Assembly (NCBI RefSeq): GCF_901709675.1
Contig: NC_051095.1
Span: 3,223,956 to 3,287,955 of the forward strand
DNA length: 64,000 nt
Reading direction: 5' to 3'
DNA from: Syngnathus acus
Taxonomy: Eukaryota; Chordata; Actinopteri; Syngnathiformes; Syngnathidae
In this document: positions 1 through 10,570 of the stretch, in pieces
How positions within the stretch are numbered: position 1 is the first letter of the stretch
How the letters are laid out: every line of letters starts with the position of its first letter
The notes under the pieces: model-generated
The model's input: only the letters and a program-made list of their open reading frames with translations
What the model was told of the DNA's origin: nothing
The model's database searches: none
Made by a program: the position numbers and the translations under genes

Positions 1-400
1 ATTGTTTATTGCTTTCGTTTTCGCCACTCGTCTGTTGCGTCGTCATTTTAAGTTCTTTCACCTGAACGCCCGTTTTGTCGGAGTTATACGGGAATACATC
101 GCTATTATTATGAATGTAATAAAGTTGGAAAACTTAAAAATGGCACAAATCAAAGTGATGTGCCCCAGCATAAATATGCAATCGATGAAATATGGAAAAG
201 CCTACGCACAAGAATGAAATGTTGTACAGGGGAGTCTTTGCAATTAATAATTAACATTTCACAGTCATGGCAATACAATTGTGTCTCTTCTTTCAGAAAA
301 AAACATTGTATAGCCTCCTGACATTATTATTTCGATAAGAGTCGTCATGTCTCCGTAAATGATATAAGGCAGTTCTTTTGTTCAGACAAGTCACATTTTT

Positions 401-480
401 TTAGATGTTACCTGCTGACAGTTTCGACTGTGAGGAAGACTGGAGACACAGTCGAAACTGTCAGCAGGTAACATCTAAAA
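401..480. repeat. Foldback element 1, MHC copy 1 intron 1
   Basis: Near-perfect inverted repeat (arms about 32 bp, TTAGATGTTACCTGCTGACA and its complement) around a 15-bp loop. Related copies lie at 952-1034, 11093-11175 and 21526-21600. It looks like a small foldback or MITE-type element; no coding capacity. Confidence 0.8.
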
Positions 481-516
481 GTTGTACTAAGTTCATCTTG
501 TTTTTCCTTTTCAATT

Positions 517-677
517 ACTTCACTGGTTCTTCTATATCAAACAAATTATTTTAGGTGTATTTACCTGACATGTTCTTCCGCCTTCATCAGATCTGATGAA
601 GGCGGAAGAACCCGCCGAAACATGTCAGTTAAATACACCTAAAATAATTTGTTTGATATAGAAGAACCAGTGAAGTA
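517..677. repeat. Foldback element 2, MHC copy 1 intron 1
   Basis: Long inverted repeat of about 80 bp per arm, from ACTTCACTGGTTCTTCTATA to its complement, meeting at AGATCT. Counterparts are 11211-11337 (loop part deleted) and 21639-21798. A fragment recurs in the lectin locus at 29571-29695. Confidence 0.8.
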
Positions 678-1292
678 ACATCTAAAAGTGTTTCACTTGT
701 CTGAACAAAAGGATTGCCTCATATTATTATTGGATTTTTTGTGTGCAAATTAAAGAGAATGGCAAAAGTTATGTCATTAAGATTTCTTTCATCAGTGGAT
801 GTTAGTCACTGCTGAGGGGCATCGAATATCTCGTTTAGGGCGTCACACTGAAATCTTAACATATTAACAACTGAAAGAAAAAAACATAGGCAGGTTGTCA
901 AATTCAAGTTTGACAAGTTTGTGCGGAAGAACACGTTTGGAGAAACATGACTTTTAGATGTTACCTGCTGACAGTTTCGACTGCGAGGAGGACTGGAGAC
1001 ACAATCGAAACTGTCAGCAGGTAACATCTAAAAGTGTTTCACTTGTCTGACCAAATGGATTGCCTCCTATTATTATTGGATTTTTTGTGTGCAAATTAAG
1101 GAGAATGGCAAAAGTTATGTCATTAGATTTCTTTCATCAGTGGATGTCAATCACTGCTGAGGGGCATCGAATATCTCGCTTAGCGCATCACACTGAAATC
1201 GAACATAACAACTGGGAGAAAAAAACAAAGGCAGGTTGTCACATTCAAGTTTGACAAGTTTGTGCGGAAGAACGCGTTTGGAGAAACATGAC
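677..1292 (+). repeat. Intron-1 tandem duplication unique to MHC copy 1
   Basis: Segment 677-951 recurs at 1023-1292 with a shift of about 346 bp, with an extra foldback-1 copy (952-1034) between. Copies 2 and 3 have only one such segment. It adds length to intron 1 and leaves exons unchanged. Confidence 0.8.
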
Positions 1293-1394
1293 GTTTCCAA
1301 TTTCAAGTGCCGCAAAGTTCCATCTGCAGGCAGAATCATTGAAAATATGAAGATTGATTTGATCATGTGTGTCATTTTTGTGTTTGTCTTTCAG

Positions 1395-2868
1395 TCATTC
1401 ACACGTTCAATTATTTCCAGACGGGCTCTCAAGTTGCAAAGCTACCAGAGTACTGGGAGGCCGCGTATGTTGACGGCGTTCAGATTCTGCACTTTGACAG
1501 CAACCACAGGAAAGCAAAAGCGAAACAAGACTGGGTGGACAAAATCACAGAAGATGAGCCGCACTACTGGGAGAGAGAGACGGCGGGCAGTATTCATAAT
1601 GAGCAGGCCTTCAAAGTCAACATTGAAATCCTTAATAAGCGCTTCAACCAAACTGGAGGTTTGTTTACGTCCAACCTTCTGCTCGTCAAATGACACTTTT
1701 TTTGTCACTGCTGGCTTCTCTCTGATCATCGTCCTCGCTGAATCTTGTGCGCCATCCTTTCAGGTGTTCACATGTTTCAGTGGATGTACGGCTGTGAATG
1801 GAATGATGAGACTGGGGAGGTTGATGGTTGGCAGCACTTCAGTTACGATGGAGAAGACTTCATATCATTTGAGCTGAAGACGATGAGCTGGATCGCAGCA
1901 CATCCGCAAGCTTTCATCACCAAACTCAAGTGGGACCAAACAGACGGGTACAATGAAGCCTGGAAGAATGCTCTCACTGAGGTGCTTCCTTCCCTGTTGA
2001 AGAAGCACGTGAGCAACGGGAGGGAGTTCCTGACCAGAACCGGTACATTGTCCTCTCACGCCTTCTCTGCGTCTTTCAAGCTCACACACGATGTCCATCT
2101 TTGCCGCTCTTTCAAGTTGTTTCTTTTCCTCCATGCACATCCTCCACTCTTCTCTCCATCTTTGCGCGCAGAGCTTCCCACGGTGTCTCTCCTGCAGAAG
2201 ACGCCTTCCTCTCCAATCACCTGCCACGCCACGGGTTTCTACCCCAGGACGTCGGACCTCTTTTGGAGGAAGGACGGCGAGCAGATCCACGAGGACGTGG
2301 AGATGGGGGAGACCCTCCCCAACCACGACGGAACCTTCCAGACCACGGCCGACCTGAAGGTGGAGCTGACGCCTGCCGCGGAGGGCCGCTACGAATGCGT
2401 GTTCAAACTGGATGGCGTCCGGGAGGAGATGGTCACCAAGCTGTACGCCAAAAGCATCCTGAGCAACGTGCGCATCCAGGGTGAGCCACGCGTCGGACAC
2501 GGCTCGGCGTCACGCCCACAGTCGTTCACGTGTCTCGTTTTGTTTCCTTGTGAAGAAGAGGAAGACAGGAAGAAGGCGGTGGCCATCGCTGTCCCGCTGG
2601 TGGTCCTGGCTCTGGTGGCGATGGCGGTGGCAGCGGGGGTGTTCCTGGCCAAGCGTCCCAAAAGCCAAAAAGGTGAACGACGACACAAATGTTTGCTCCG
2701 TTTGTGGCGATTCCTAATCTCCTCTCGCTTCTCTTCCATTTCAGCCAATTACGCTCCAGCTTGTAAGTGAGACGTTTTCCGCTTGCTGTTTTGAAAAAAT
2801 GCCAATGCCTTGAATGTATTTTCTTTTATGCTCCCTCAGCCAGCGCCTCATCTTCTGAGCAGGATTGA
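1395..2868 (+). CDS. MHC class I heavy chain, copy 1 (5' exon outside window)
   Basis: Class I heavy chain that would present peptides at the cell surface with beta-2-microglobulin. Exons: alpha-1 1395-1658, alpha-2 1764-2042, alpha-3 2172-2480, connecting/transmembrane 2556-2672, cytoplasmic 2745-2762 and 2840-2868 (stop TGA 2866-2868). All joins are GT/AG and in phase 1. The signal-peptide exon lies about 70-130 bp before base 1, judging from copies 2 and 3. Visible landmarks: Tyr of NYF (Tyr7-like), YW (Tyr59-like), RFNQTGG with the fish Arg84, ITKLKW (Thr143/Lys146/Trp147-like) and Ig-fold cysteines in ITCHATGFYP and YECVFKL. Odd: the alpha-2 helix reads VLPSLLKKH, so the canonical Cys164 is Leu, and Tyr159- and Trp167-like positions are Ala and Leu, while the partner cysteine in YGCEW is kept. 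U-lineage-like by eye; probably non-classical, which is inference. Confidence 0.93.
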
Positions 2869-3707
2869 ATGAACCTCACTAAGGTTGAAGGGATGTCTTC
2901 TTTTCTTGGGTGCCACGCTTGATTGAATCATCGCATTCCAACTGTATGAAATATTTGGAAATGTTTCTTATTTCAAATTGAAGTGCAACAGTTTTACAAG
3001 TGCAGTGAATTCTAATTGTATTTACTTCACTAGTTCTTCCAAATACCGCTAGAGGGAGCCAACATACCACAAGTAATATCTGCATCACACGTTGCTTTTT
3101 TTTAAGTGCTTTTTTGTTAAGCGAACTACTGATCAATTTGATATGAGTTTGAGTATCATTATAAAAATGTTTGAAATGAGGTTTCTGGTCACTGTATTTT
3201 CACTTGTGGATATATAATTTAGCAAGGATAAGCAAAAAATTTATGATAAAGAACACGTCTTTTTTCTGTTGTCTTCTAAAAAAAAAATACAAAACACATT
3301 CCTATTTACAGAGAAGTCCATGTGGAGTTTATTTTGTTATTTTTATTTTATTTATCTCCGTCATTGATGTGTATTTTGATCAATAGACAATTCAACTTTA
3401 GCAAGTAAACGCATATTTACATAATTATGCTTGAGAAGGAACAAGATGAAGAAAATCTTATAGTTCCTGCCCCCTTCCACATAATAATAAAATAAAACAA
3501 CATAATAAGTGCAAAACTTCATCAAGTACAAACCAAACACCTCACGAGAAAATATATACAAAACCAGACAAGAAATAACTAAATTCATAAATATAAAGCG
3601 AAATGTCGACACTTACGGCTGTCCATATAATCTTATTGTTCTGTCGTTTCAGATTTTTTTCAATTGGAATATATTTATACAATACTTTATCTCATTGAAA
3701 AGAGAAG
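2869..3707. other. 3' flank of MHC copy 1, no gene
   Basis: AT-rich sequence matching 13181-14019. The first 270 bp also match copy 3, so they are MHC 3' UTR or flank; the rest is shared only by units 1 and 2. An AATAAA lies at 3491-3496, but its use is uncertain. No coding signal seen. Confidence 0.6.
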
Positions 3708-3902
3708 GTACGAATAGAAATCGATGGAACTGAGATTGAAAGGGTGCAGGAAAACAAATTTCTTGGGGTTATAATAGATGACAGGCTGAGTTGCTGAGTC
3801 AGACTATGGAGCAGTGTAAGTGAGGAACTCAAGCAAAGTCCAAATATCCACCAGTTTAAAAAAATTTTCAAAAATATGTTGTTTAGCAGGTACAAGGACT
3901 AA
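3708..3902 (+). mobile_element. LINE ORF2 remnant, unit 1
   Basis: Two short stretches translate to LINE C-terminal text. 3708-3797 gives IERVQENKFLGVIIDDRLS, the conserved segment after the reverse transcriptase palm. 3822-3902 gives SPNIHQFKKIFKNMLFSRYK and a stop, typical of the end of non-LTR ORF2. The sequence between is deleted and frames are broken. Confidence 0.65.
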
Positions 3903-4212
3903 AAATGCCAAATGGCTACACAAAAGCAAAAATAAAACAGGATAACAAGTTGAAAGTGTGTAGATTTATACGTTGAATCATTAGTTTATTGGATAAACTG
4001 AGAAAGTGGTAGGAATCTAAAAAGGTATGCTTCTTCCTACTTCTTTTCGAGCATTCTTTGCTATTGATTTTTCTCAGTTTGTTGGTTTGTTTGTTTGTTG
4101 TACAGACTTACATATGACACTTTAGTGTTATTTGTTTTATTTTCTATCTTTTTAAGTTTTAAATATGTTCGAAATAATAATAATAATAATAATAAACTTT
4201 ATTTGTATAGCA

Positions 4213-5500
4213 CAGGGATGGGCAAACTACGGCCCGCGGGCCACATCCGGCCCACGGGACCGTTTAATCCGGCCCGCCAACCCTGAATTAATTGTATTAA
4301 ACTTTTTTTTTTTTGTCATTTTGCCTGCAATGACTGCGTTTCCCCAGTAGATGGGGAACCGCTCGCCTGCGCATTTACTACCGGAAGCCGTGTCAGAAAG
4401 CTCGGTGCACACTCACAAGTGCGTGTACGTACGTACTCAGTAGTACGGACATGGCGCACTCGCGCTCTATTTGTATCAGTCCCGAATTTAGAGCGTGGGC
4501 TGTGACGACAGCATTCTTGTAATTCGCTCGCTGAGCTTTCAGATACAGTTTGACGCTAAAGCCACCCACAAACCTTCCCCTGGAATCCTTCCATTAAAAT
4601 GAGTGGCCCGAAGAAAAGAAGTGAGTGCCGAATGTTAAAAGAGTGGCCAATTTGGCTCGACGTACGCGACGTGACGTTCAGCCACATCAACCCGTCACAG
4701 ATCGAGGTAAACGGATCTCTCCTAAGAATTGCCACAACAAATTTTACTCCAGACTATGATGCACTAGCAAAAAAGGGAGACCAACAACACTGTTCCCACT
4801 GAAAATGAAGGGGAGGCTCTCAAGTTTGTTGTAAAAAAAATGCATTTTGAATATGATTTGTACACATAGCAGGGATTGAAACTAGCGACCATTCTCATTT
4901 TCAAACAATGCAGGATGCTCAAGGACATTGATGCACCACCTGTTTGCGACTAATCTTAACCTGTAAAGTTCTTACGGCTTACTTTAAGGAAGTGTTTCCC
5001 GTTTCCTCACCTCTGTTACCAGGTGTTTGTGAGTTAAAACTCTGCTCTGATGTTCAGATACCCCTTACCGTGTTGCCGTTTTGATTACTTTATTTGGATG
5101 TATGCTTTCACCGATTCTTCAAGATGATATATTTGGTCAGAATGTTTGCTGTTTGATGTGATCTCATAAGATAAACATTTTTCATTAATCTGACCTGCAG
5201 GCACTGAAGTGATGGAGACTGTTATTCATAATAATAGTGTCGTATTTTATGAGAATCACTGATAGCAGTTTTTTAATGATTTTTTTTTTAAATGCTGTTA
5301 AATGCATTTGTTTTCAAAAAACTTGTTTGGAATATCCATGCTTTACTACCTACTAAAGGCCAAAATCTTTTATGCAATGACCTTTACAGGTCGCTTATAT
5401 TACTTCACACAAACACTACGTCCATCTGCTCCTGGTTCGGCCCTCCGGTCCAAATTTAGAACCCAGTTCGGCCCGCGAGTCAAAAGTTTGCCCACCCCTG
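4213..5500 (+). mobile_element. Internally deleted hAT element, unit 1
   Basis: Ends are CAGGGATGGGCAAACTACGG and TTTGCCCACCCCTG, matching hAT terminal inverted repeats with the familiar GGCCCGCGGGCC subterminal stretch. Inside, 4599-4802 keeps the N-terminal MSGPKKRSEC-like and the C-terminal LRIATTNFTPDYDALAKKG pieces of a hAT transposase joined directly, with the catalytic core gone. No matching 8-bp target duplication was found at these ends, so one flank has been rearranged. Confidence 0.75.
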
Positions 5501-6597
5501 GTCTAAGTCTAAGTCAAGCGCCCGACTGAACGGCCTCTCCCTCAACTCAGTGCTTCTCACAGGGCCCGACCTGAATAACACTCTGCTTGGCGTGCTGCTG
5601 CGTTTCAGGAAATATCTCATTGCTGTCACTGTGGACATCCAGCAGATGTTTTATGGATTCCTGGTGAGGCATGAGCACAGAGATTACCTCAGATTTCTGT
5701 GGCACAATGACCTGTCTAAAAAGGTTCAAGAGTACCGCTTGCGGGTACTACACGTCTTCGGCAACAGCCCATCGCCTGCAGTAGCCGTCTATGGACTACG
5801 ACGTGGTGCTCAGAAAGGTGAAGCAAGGTATGGCACTGACACAACACATTTCTACGTTGATGATGGACTCGTGTCACTGCCCACCGAGTCTGCTGCCATA
5901 GACCCGCTGAAACGTACCTGTGCCTCACTCGCCGAGTCTAATTTGAGGCTGCGCAGAATAGCATCAAACCGTGTCACAGTGATGAAAGCTTTCGAACCTG
6001 AAAAACTGGCCTCTGGCATTAGAGAGCTGGGGCAGGACGATGATTCTCTCCCTGCGCAGAGGAGCCTAGGCTTATGCTGGGACATTAACACAGACATGCT
6101 CACCTTTGAGGTAGCCATTGCTGATAAGCCTTACACTCGCCGTGGGGCGCTGTCAGTTGTCAACAGCGTCTTCGACCCTCTGGGTCTGGCCGCCCCAGTG
6201 ACCATCAAAAGGCAGGCTGCTACTGACACAAAAGCCAGAACTGCTTGCTCCTCCGGGCGAGTTTGCGGGGAAAGACTTTCTGAGAGGCCAGTGGAGGCAA
6301 GTGCAGGCGCTGGCGAACGAATTCTGGAACCGTTGGAGAAGTGAGTACCTGAGCACTCTCCATCCAAGACGTAAATGGCACAGGACACGCCGCGACCTTC
6401 AACCTGGGGACATTGTGCTGCTAAAGCAAACTCAAGTGCCAAGGAATGAGTGGCCGATGGCTATGGTCATATCCACCTCCGAGAGCAGCGATGCAAGGGT
6501 CCGGAAGGTAGAGGTGAAAACATCATCCCAAGGCACCTCGAAGACTTACCTGCGGCCCATTTCTGAAGTGGTCCTTCTCATGGAAAAGGCGGATTAA
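5501..6597 (+). pseudogene. BEL/Pao retrotransposon pol fragment, unit 1 (frameshifted)
   Basis: Encodes the BEL/Pao reverse transcriptase core: LTGPDLNNTLLGVLLRFRK, the motif-A aspartate in VDIQQMF, and the active-site FYVDDG. Just past the connection region (DPLGLAAPVTIK) it jumps to the pol C-terminal DUF5641-like piece (WHRTRRDLQPGDIVLLKQ), so RNase H and integrase are deleted. One extra A near 6210 breaks the frame between the two parts; unit 2 is continuous there. The gag, protease and 5' LTR are absent. Confidence 0.85.
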
Positions 6598-6660
6598 AAG
6601 TGGACTGAGAAAAAGGAAAGTAGTTTCAAAGGTTAGTGGCATTACATGCCAGACGGGGAG

Positions 6661-7071
6661 TGTTCTGCCCTCAGAATTGTTTTCATGATGTAAGAAATGT
6701 TTTCTATGTAAAGAATCATACACAATGGTTATTTGTCGTTCGGAAGCAAACCGGAAGTGTATTTTGAAATGCACCGGAAGCTGCGCATGTTTTTGTTGAA
6801 GCGACTTGACAACTGATGAGTTACTCGCGTCATCTAAGCGAATCTTTCTCCTCTCCTTATGCTCACGGAATCAACGGCTGTAAGTTATCATTGTTTTATT
6901 GGATAACTTTATTATTGTTTATAAGATAAGAAGAAGATGCATGGGAGAAACTAAGTGTGTTTGTTATTTCACTTGCAGTTTCACTCGTGTTTAACACTGA
7001 ACAGAAATAAAGGGAGCAAGACGCTCTGAATCCTGGCTCAAGTGAGTTGGGCTGGCTGATGATCTGTGACA
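6661..7071 (+). mobile_element. 3' LTR of the BEL/Pao element, unit 1
   Basis: Begins TGTTCTGCCC right after a purine run (GACGGGGAG), ends CTGTGACA, and has an AATAAA inside. The TG...CA termini and position after pol mark it as the 3' LTR. No 5' LTR found. Confidence 0.75.
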
Positions 7072-7105
7072 ACGTACACGAAGTATATTAAAGCTTGGCG
7101 TACAT

Positions 7106-7424
7106 CTGTGTCAAACTCAAGGCCCGGGGGCCAGATACGGCCCGCCACATCATTTTAAGTGGCCCGCAAAGACAAATTGTGCATCAAATTCGTGTCATTA
7201 CTAGAATTGTCTTCACTTTTAATATATATATATATTTTTTTAATATTTGACCAGTTTTTACTCGTCTGATTTGAAAACGAGTTATTTGTCAGTTTGTTTT
7301 GTAGCTTTTACTGGATATAATATGAGGTGCTCATACATTAATTTGGGTTGACAGTCATAATGGCCCTCCGAAAGAAGTTATGACTACAATGCGGCTCGCG
7401 AAGAAAATGAGTTTGACACCCCTG
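7106..7424. mobile_element. hAT-type MITE with 8-bp target duplication, unit 1
   Basis: 319-bp element with ends TGTCAAACTC... and ...GAGTTTGACACCCCTG, flanked by perfect direct repeats GCGTACAT at 7098-7105 and 7425-7432. The 8-bp duplication and terminal repeats identify a non-autonomous hAT element. Confidence 0.85.
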
Positions 7425-7599
7425 GCGTACATAATACCAAAGTGAGGCATATGCAGATATGGTTTTTGTCCACTTAAGGTCACCGTTCTCATGCTTAACA
7501 GTAGGATTGTGTCTGTGCTTGAATGCGTTTTTGGACTTGATACACGCTTTTAGCTGATCATAGCGAACATCTGTTGTTGTTTTTTCTCCCCTCTCTTAG

Positions 7600-8227
7600 G
7601 AGCTCCTGACTCTGGAAGCTTCGAATTCCGCCCTGGAAAAGGAAATCAAAGCGTTAAAAAAAAGAGATCCGGCACTACAACAGCGCCCTGGAGCGCCACC
7701 GGCCCTTTTGTGTCCTCCGAGGTTCCGTGCAGGTGGACGCCCTCCAGACTTCCACGTCTGTCACCTCCAAAGCGGAGCTTGGTGAAACCCCTCATCCAAT
7801 GCCCTCATCTGATTTAGTCCCGTCCTCCCTGTTTACACACGCTCCTCATTCGCTGTTTAGCAATGACGCCCACATAGAATTGCCCTCGTCCACCTTCTCC
7901 ACGCTTCACCCCGAAGACATCCTCTCAGTCACATCTGAAATGTTCCCCATTGAAGATCCGGGAGCGCCGCCGCTCGACCCGCATAAATACAAGAACGCTT
8001 TAATATCGGCGCAGACCAACGGCGATGGGACCTTAAAGCCGAGTCAGATAACGCCAACGCTCGAGTCCCTGCCGTGTTCGATTCCCGTTCCGCCCAACAC
8101 TCCAGACGGATTTTTCCCCTTAAACACACCTTTGGTGGAGCCGTACCCTGAAGAGCTGTCGCTATCTACCTTCCTGGAGGAAAATGACTGGATTCTGAAT
8201 GCGGACAATAATCCCACCACTCTTTAA
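7600..8227 (+). pseudogene. BATF/AP-1-like leucine-zipper exon, unit 1 (frameshifted)
   Basis: Counterpart of 18007-18633. After the acceptor at 7598-7599 the zipper codons start normally, but an A-run has 8 rather than 7 A near 7656-7663. This shifts the frame and reaches a TGA about 125 bases later. The C-terminal half stays open as an isolated frame (7727-8227). A canonical AATAAA is at 8510-8515. No basic-region exon is found upstream in this unit. Likely a non-functional passenger copy, barring a sequencing error in the homopolymer. Confidence 0.75.
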
Positions 8228-8559
8228 GGTCAACCAAAAAAAAAAAGGTCGTGGTGTTCTTTTTTTTGGCCTAAGTACCCGTGGAAACTACAGGATTATG
8301 ACACGGGGCCCTCTTTACTTTCACTTGTGTTCTCTTGTGTTATTTCCTTTTTTCAAGGGGGCGCAGGGGACACATTCTATGTTCATTTGCATATTTATTT
8401 ATTTAATCTCAATGAGTAACATTGGCTGTCAACTGATCCACTGATTTCACAGTTATTTTTTGGTGCAATTTTCGCAAAGCAGCTATTGTGAACTAACTAA
8501 ATGAAGAGTAATAAAAATGGCTTGATTAGAAATAATAGATTTCTGATGCTTCATTTTTA

Positions 8560-9536
8560 AAGGTAAGTGATAAGTGAGGATTTTCAAACTAGTTTCTGAG
8601 TAGGGTTTTATAGTAGGCTTAGGGTTTCAGACTACAATTAAGGTTTCAAAGTAGGGTTTTAAAAGGGGGTTATGGTTTCTAATTAGATTTTCAAACTAGG
8701 GTTGGAGTTTTAAATTCAGGCTTTCAAAGTAGCGTTTTAACTTACATTTAGTTTAAAATTGGGGTTTTCATTAGATTTATTTATTTTGTGGCAGAGGTCT
8801 TTTTGAAATATGCTGGGAACAATACAAAAAAAGTAATTGGCATTTCATTGCTTTAGAGATTTTTATTGTATGTGATCAATGAATTCGGTACCGCCCTCCA
8901 GTTTGAGACGCAGACTGACGCCATCTTGTGGTCACAAGTGGTTCTGTCTTAGGATGCACGTTCATTGTACATCATTACAAAACGTGGTAATTTTATTTTT
9001 CTAACTAACAAAAAACTGTCCTGTACATGGTCATTTTATCAATCAAAAAATAGGAACAAGGTGATGTTTTTGTCATTTGTGATGTCATGATGACTTAGTT
9101 GCTTTGCGGATTTGTCTCTGAACTAAGAACTGAACAAGTTCGTTAAGTACGGTTTCAAACTAGGGTTAGGGTTTTCAACTATGGTTTCTAACTAAGGTTA
9201 CGGTTTTAAACTAGGGTTTCAAATTAGATTTAGGTTTTCAAAGTAGGGTTTCATACTAAGGACACGGTTTCAAAGTAAGGTTTAAAGCTCGGGTTTAAAA
9301 CTAGGGTTAGGGTTTTAAAGTAGGGTTTAAAACTAAGTTTAGGGTTTCAAAGTAGGTTTTAAAACTAGGATTAGGGTTTCAAAGTAGGGTTTCATATTAG
9401 GGTTTGGGTTTCAAATGAAGGTTTCATACTAGGGTCAGGGTTTCAAAGTAGGGTTTAAAGTTAGTTTGAAACCCTGGTTTAAAATCCTAACCCTAGTTTG
9501 AAACATTACTTTGAAACCCTAACCCTGTCAATTTTA
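8560..9536. repeat. Telomere-like degenerate minisatellite, unit 1
   Basis: Two blocks (about 8560-8780 and 9147-9536) of degenerate 18-20-bp units of the form GGGTTTCAAACTAGGGTTA, rich in TTAGGG-like hexamers. Near 9465 the orientation flips to CCCTAA type. Between the blocks is unique AT-rich sequence without a gene. Confidence 0.75.
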
Positions 9537-10420
9537 ACATAAATACATACAAAAAAAATTTGTGTATCAATAAATGTATAATAAAACTTATCCTTAGTTC
9601 ATTAACTAATAGTTTCAAACATCTAAATACTATATTAATAGTATAAATGACATACAGAAAATCTATATAAATATAAATGTGTGTGTGTTGTGGGTAACAT
9701 GTAGATGTAGCTAAAGTATACATTCAGGAAATATGTTTTTAGAACTCTTATTATTATAACAACATTTATACAACAAGGTACAAGTGTACATACTGTAAAT
9801 ATGTTTTTAGAAATATTTTCTTATAAGATTTTTTAGAACAAGGTACGATACTGTAAATATGCTTTTGGACCTCTTATTATTATAACAACCTTTTTTAAAA
9901 CAAGGTACAAGTGTACGTACTGCATTGTGTGGTAAAAATTAAAATAAAATCGAACTAAAAATCTAACTTAAACGCAGGTACCTGAATACAAATATAAGAT
10001 CTTCAAAGGGCACGTTTCTTTCTTTTATATTACACATCCTTTTTTTTTTTTGGTAAACAAAACTGGCCAAAGTTGAATCTTTCACCCAGCGCTCCACTTT
10101 TCCACATGCAATATGGCGGCAAAGTTGACCTACGTTCAGCAATCAAACTGGGTTTATGGATATTTTCAATGATAAAAGCCCTCGACGATCACGTGATTTC
10201 ACGGAAAACCAAACTTTAATTTACGTTGTAGTTACGCAGCCCACCAGTGGGCGGCGCTGTTTCAACGAGTGGTTTATATATATATATATATATATATGAA
10301 TATATTTTAAGACGCGCCCGCGCACGCACACACACGCACAGTCATATGCGGGAGTCGAACTCATGGTCCATGCACACAAGACAGTCGAGCCATCCCCACA
10401 CACAGTTAATAACATACTGT
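9537..10420. other. Intergenic region upstream of MHC copy 2
   Basis: No gene seen. Contains short repeats of AACAAGGTACAAGTGTAC type (9770-9920), a YY1-like AATATGGCGGC near 10110, an E-box CACGTG at 10190-10195 in a symmetric context, and a TA microsatellite (10273-10298). All recur upstream of copy 3. Confidence 0.5.
10340..10402 (-). other. Possible tRNA-derived (SINE) remnant
   Basis: On the minus strand the segment has a B-box-like GAGTTCGACTCCC and upstream GGGATGGCTCGACTG, resembling a decayed tRNA-like head. A second copy is at about 20743-20806. It is too degenerate to call a tRNA gene. Confidence 0.3.
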
Positions 10421-10449
10421 AGGACCGAGTGACGTCATCGCCGGGCTGA
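10421..10449 (+). promoter_or_regulatory. Damaged SXY-like promoter, copy 2 (Y-box missing)
   Basis: TGACGTCA at 10430-10437 is kept, but the 20 bp that hold the CCAATTGG box in copy 3 (20858-20877) are absent after 10449. The missing segment is bounded by the direct repeat CTGA, which fits a short-homology deletion. Flanking sequence is otherwise almost the same as in copy 3. Confidence 0.6.
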
Positions 10450-10570
10450 GAGGTAATCGAAGCGCGTCCTGCGCTTCGCTGTTGTTCCGCGTTCGCCTCT
10501 TGGACGACGAGTCGCAACTTTGACCGAATAGCCTGCTTGACTAAAATCGAAAAACACATTGATGGTTAAA

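Noticed and set aside
1865-2500. 211-codon antisense frame over MHC alpha-2/alpha-3 (also 12183-12818)
   Set aside because: Mirror of GC-rich coding exons; no family resemblance, and shortened in copy 3.
4205-5508. Target-site duplication for the larger hAT element (GTATAGCA versus GTCTAAGT)
   Set aside because: Only a few bases agree; the right flank is BEL/Pao sequence and the left is not, so the ends do not share one insertion site.
10340-10402. A functional tRNA gene upstream of MHC copy 2
   Set aside because: Only a B-box-like stretch is convincing; the A box and stems are poor and the same decayed sequence recurs upstream of copy 3.
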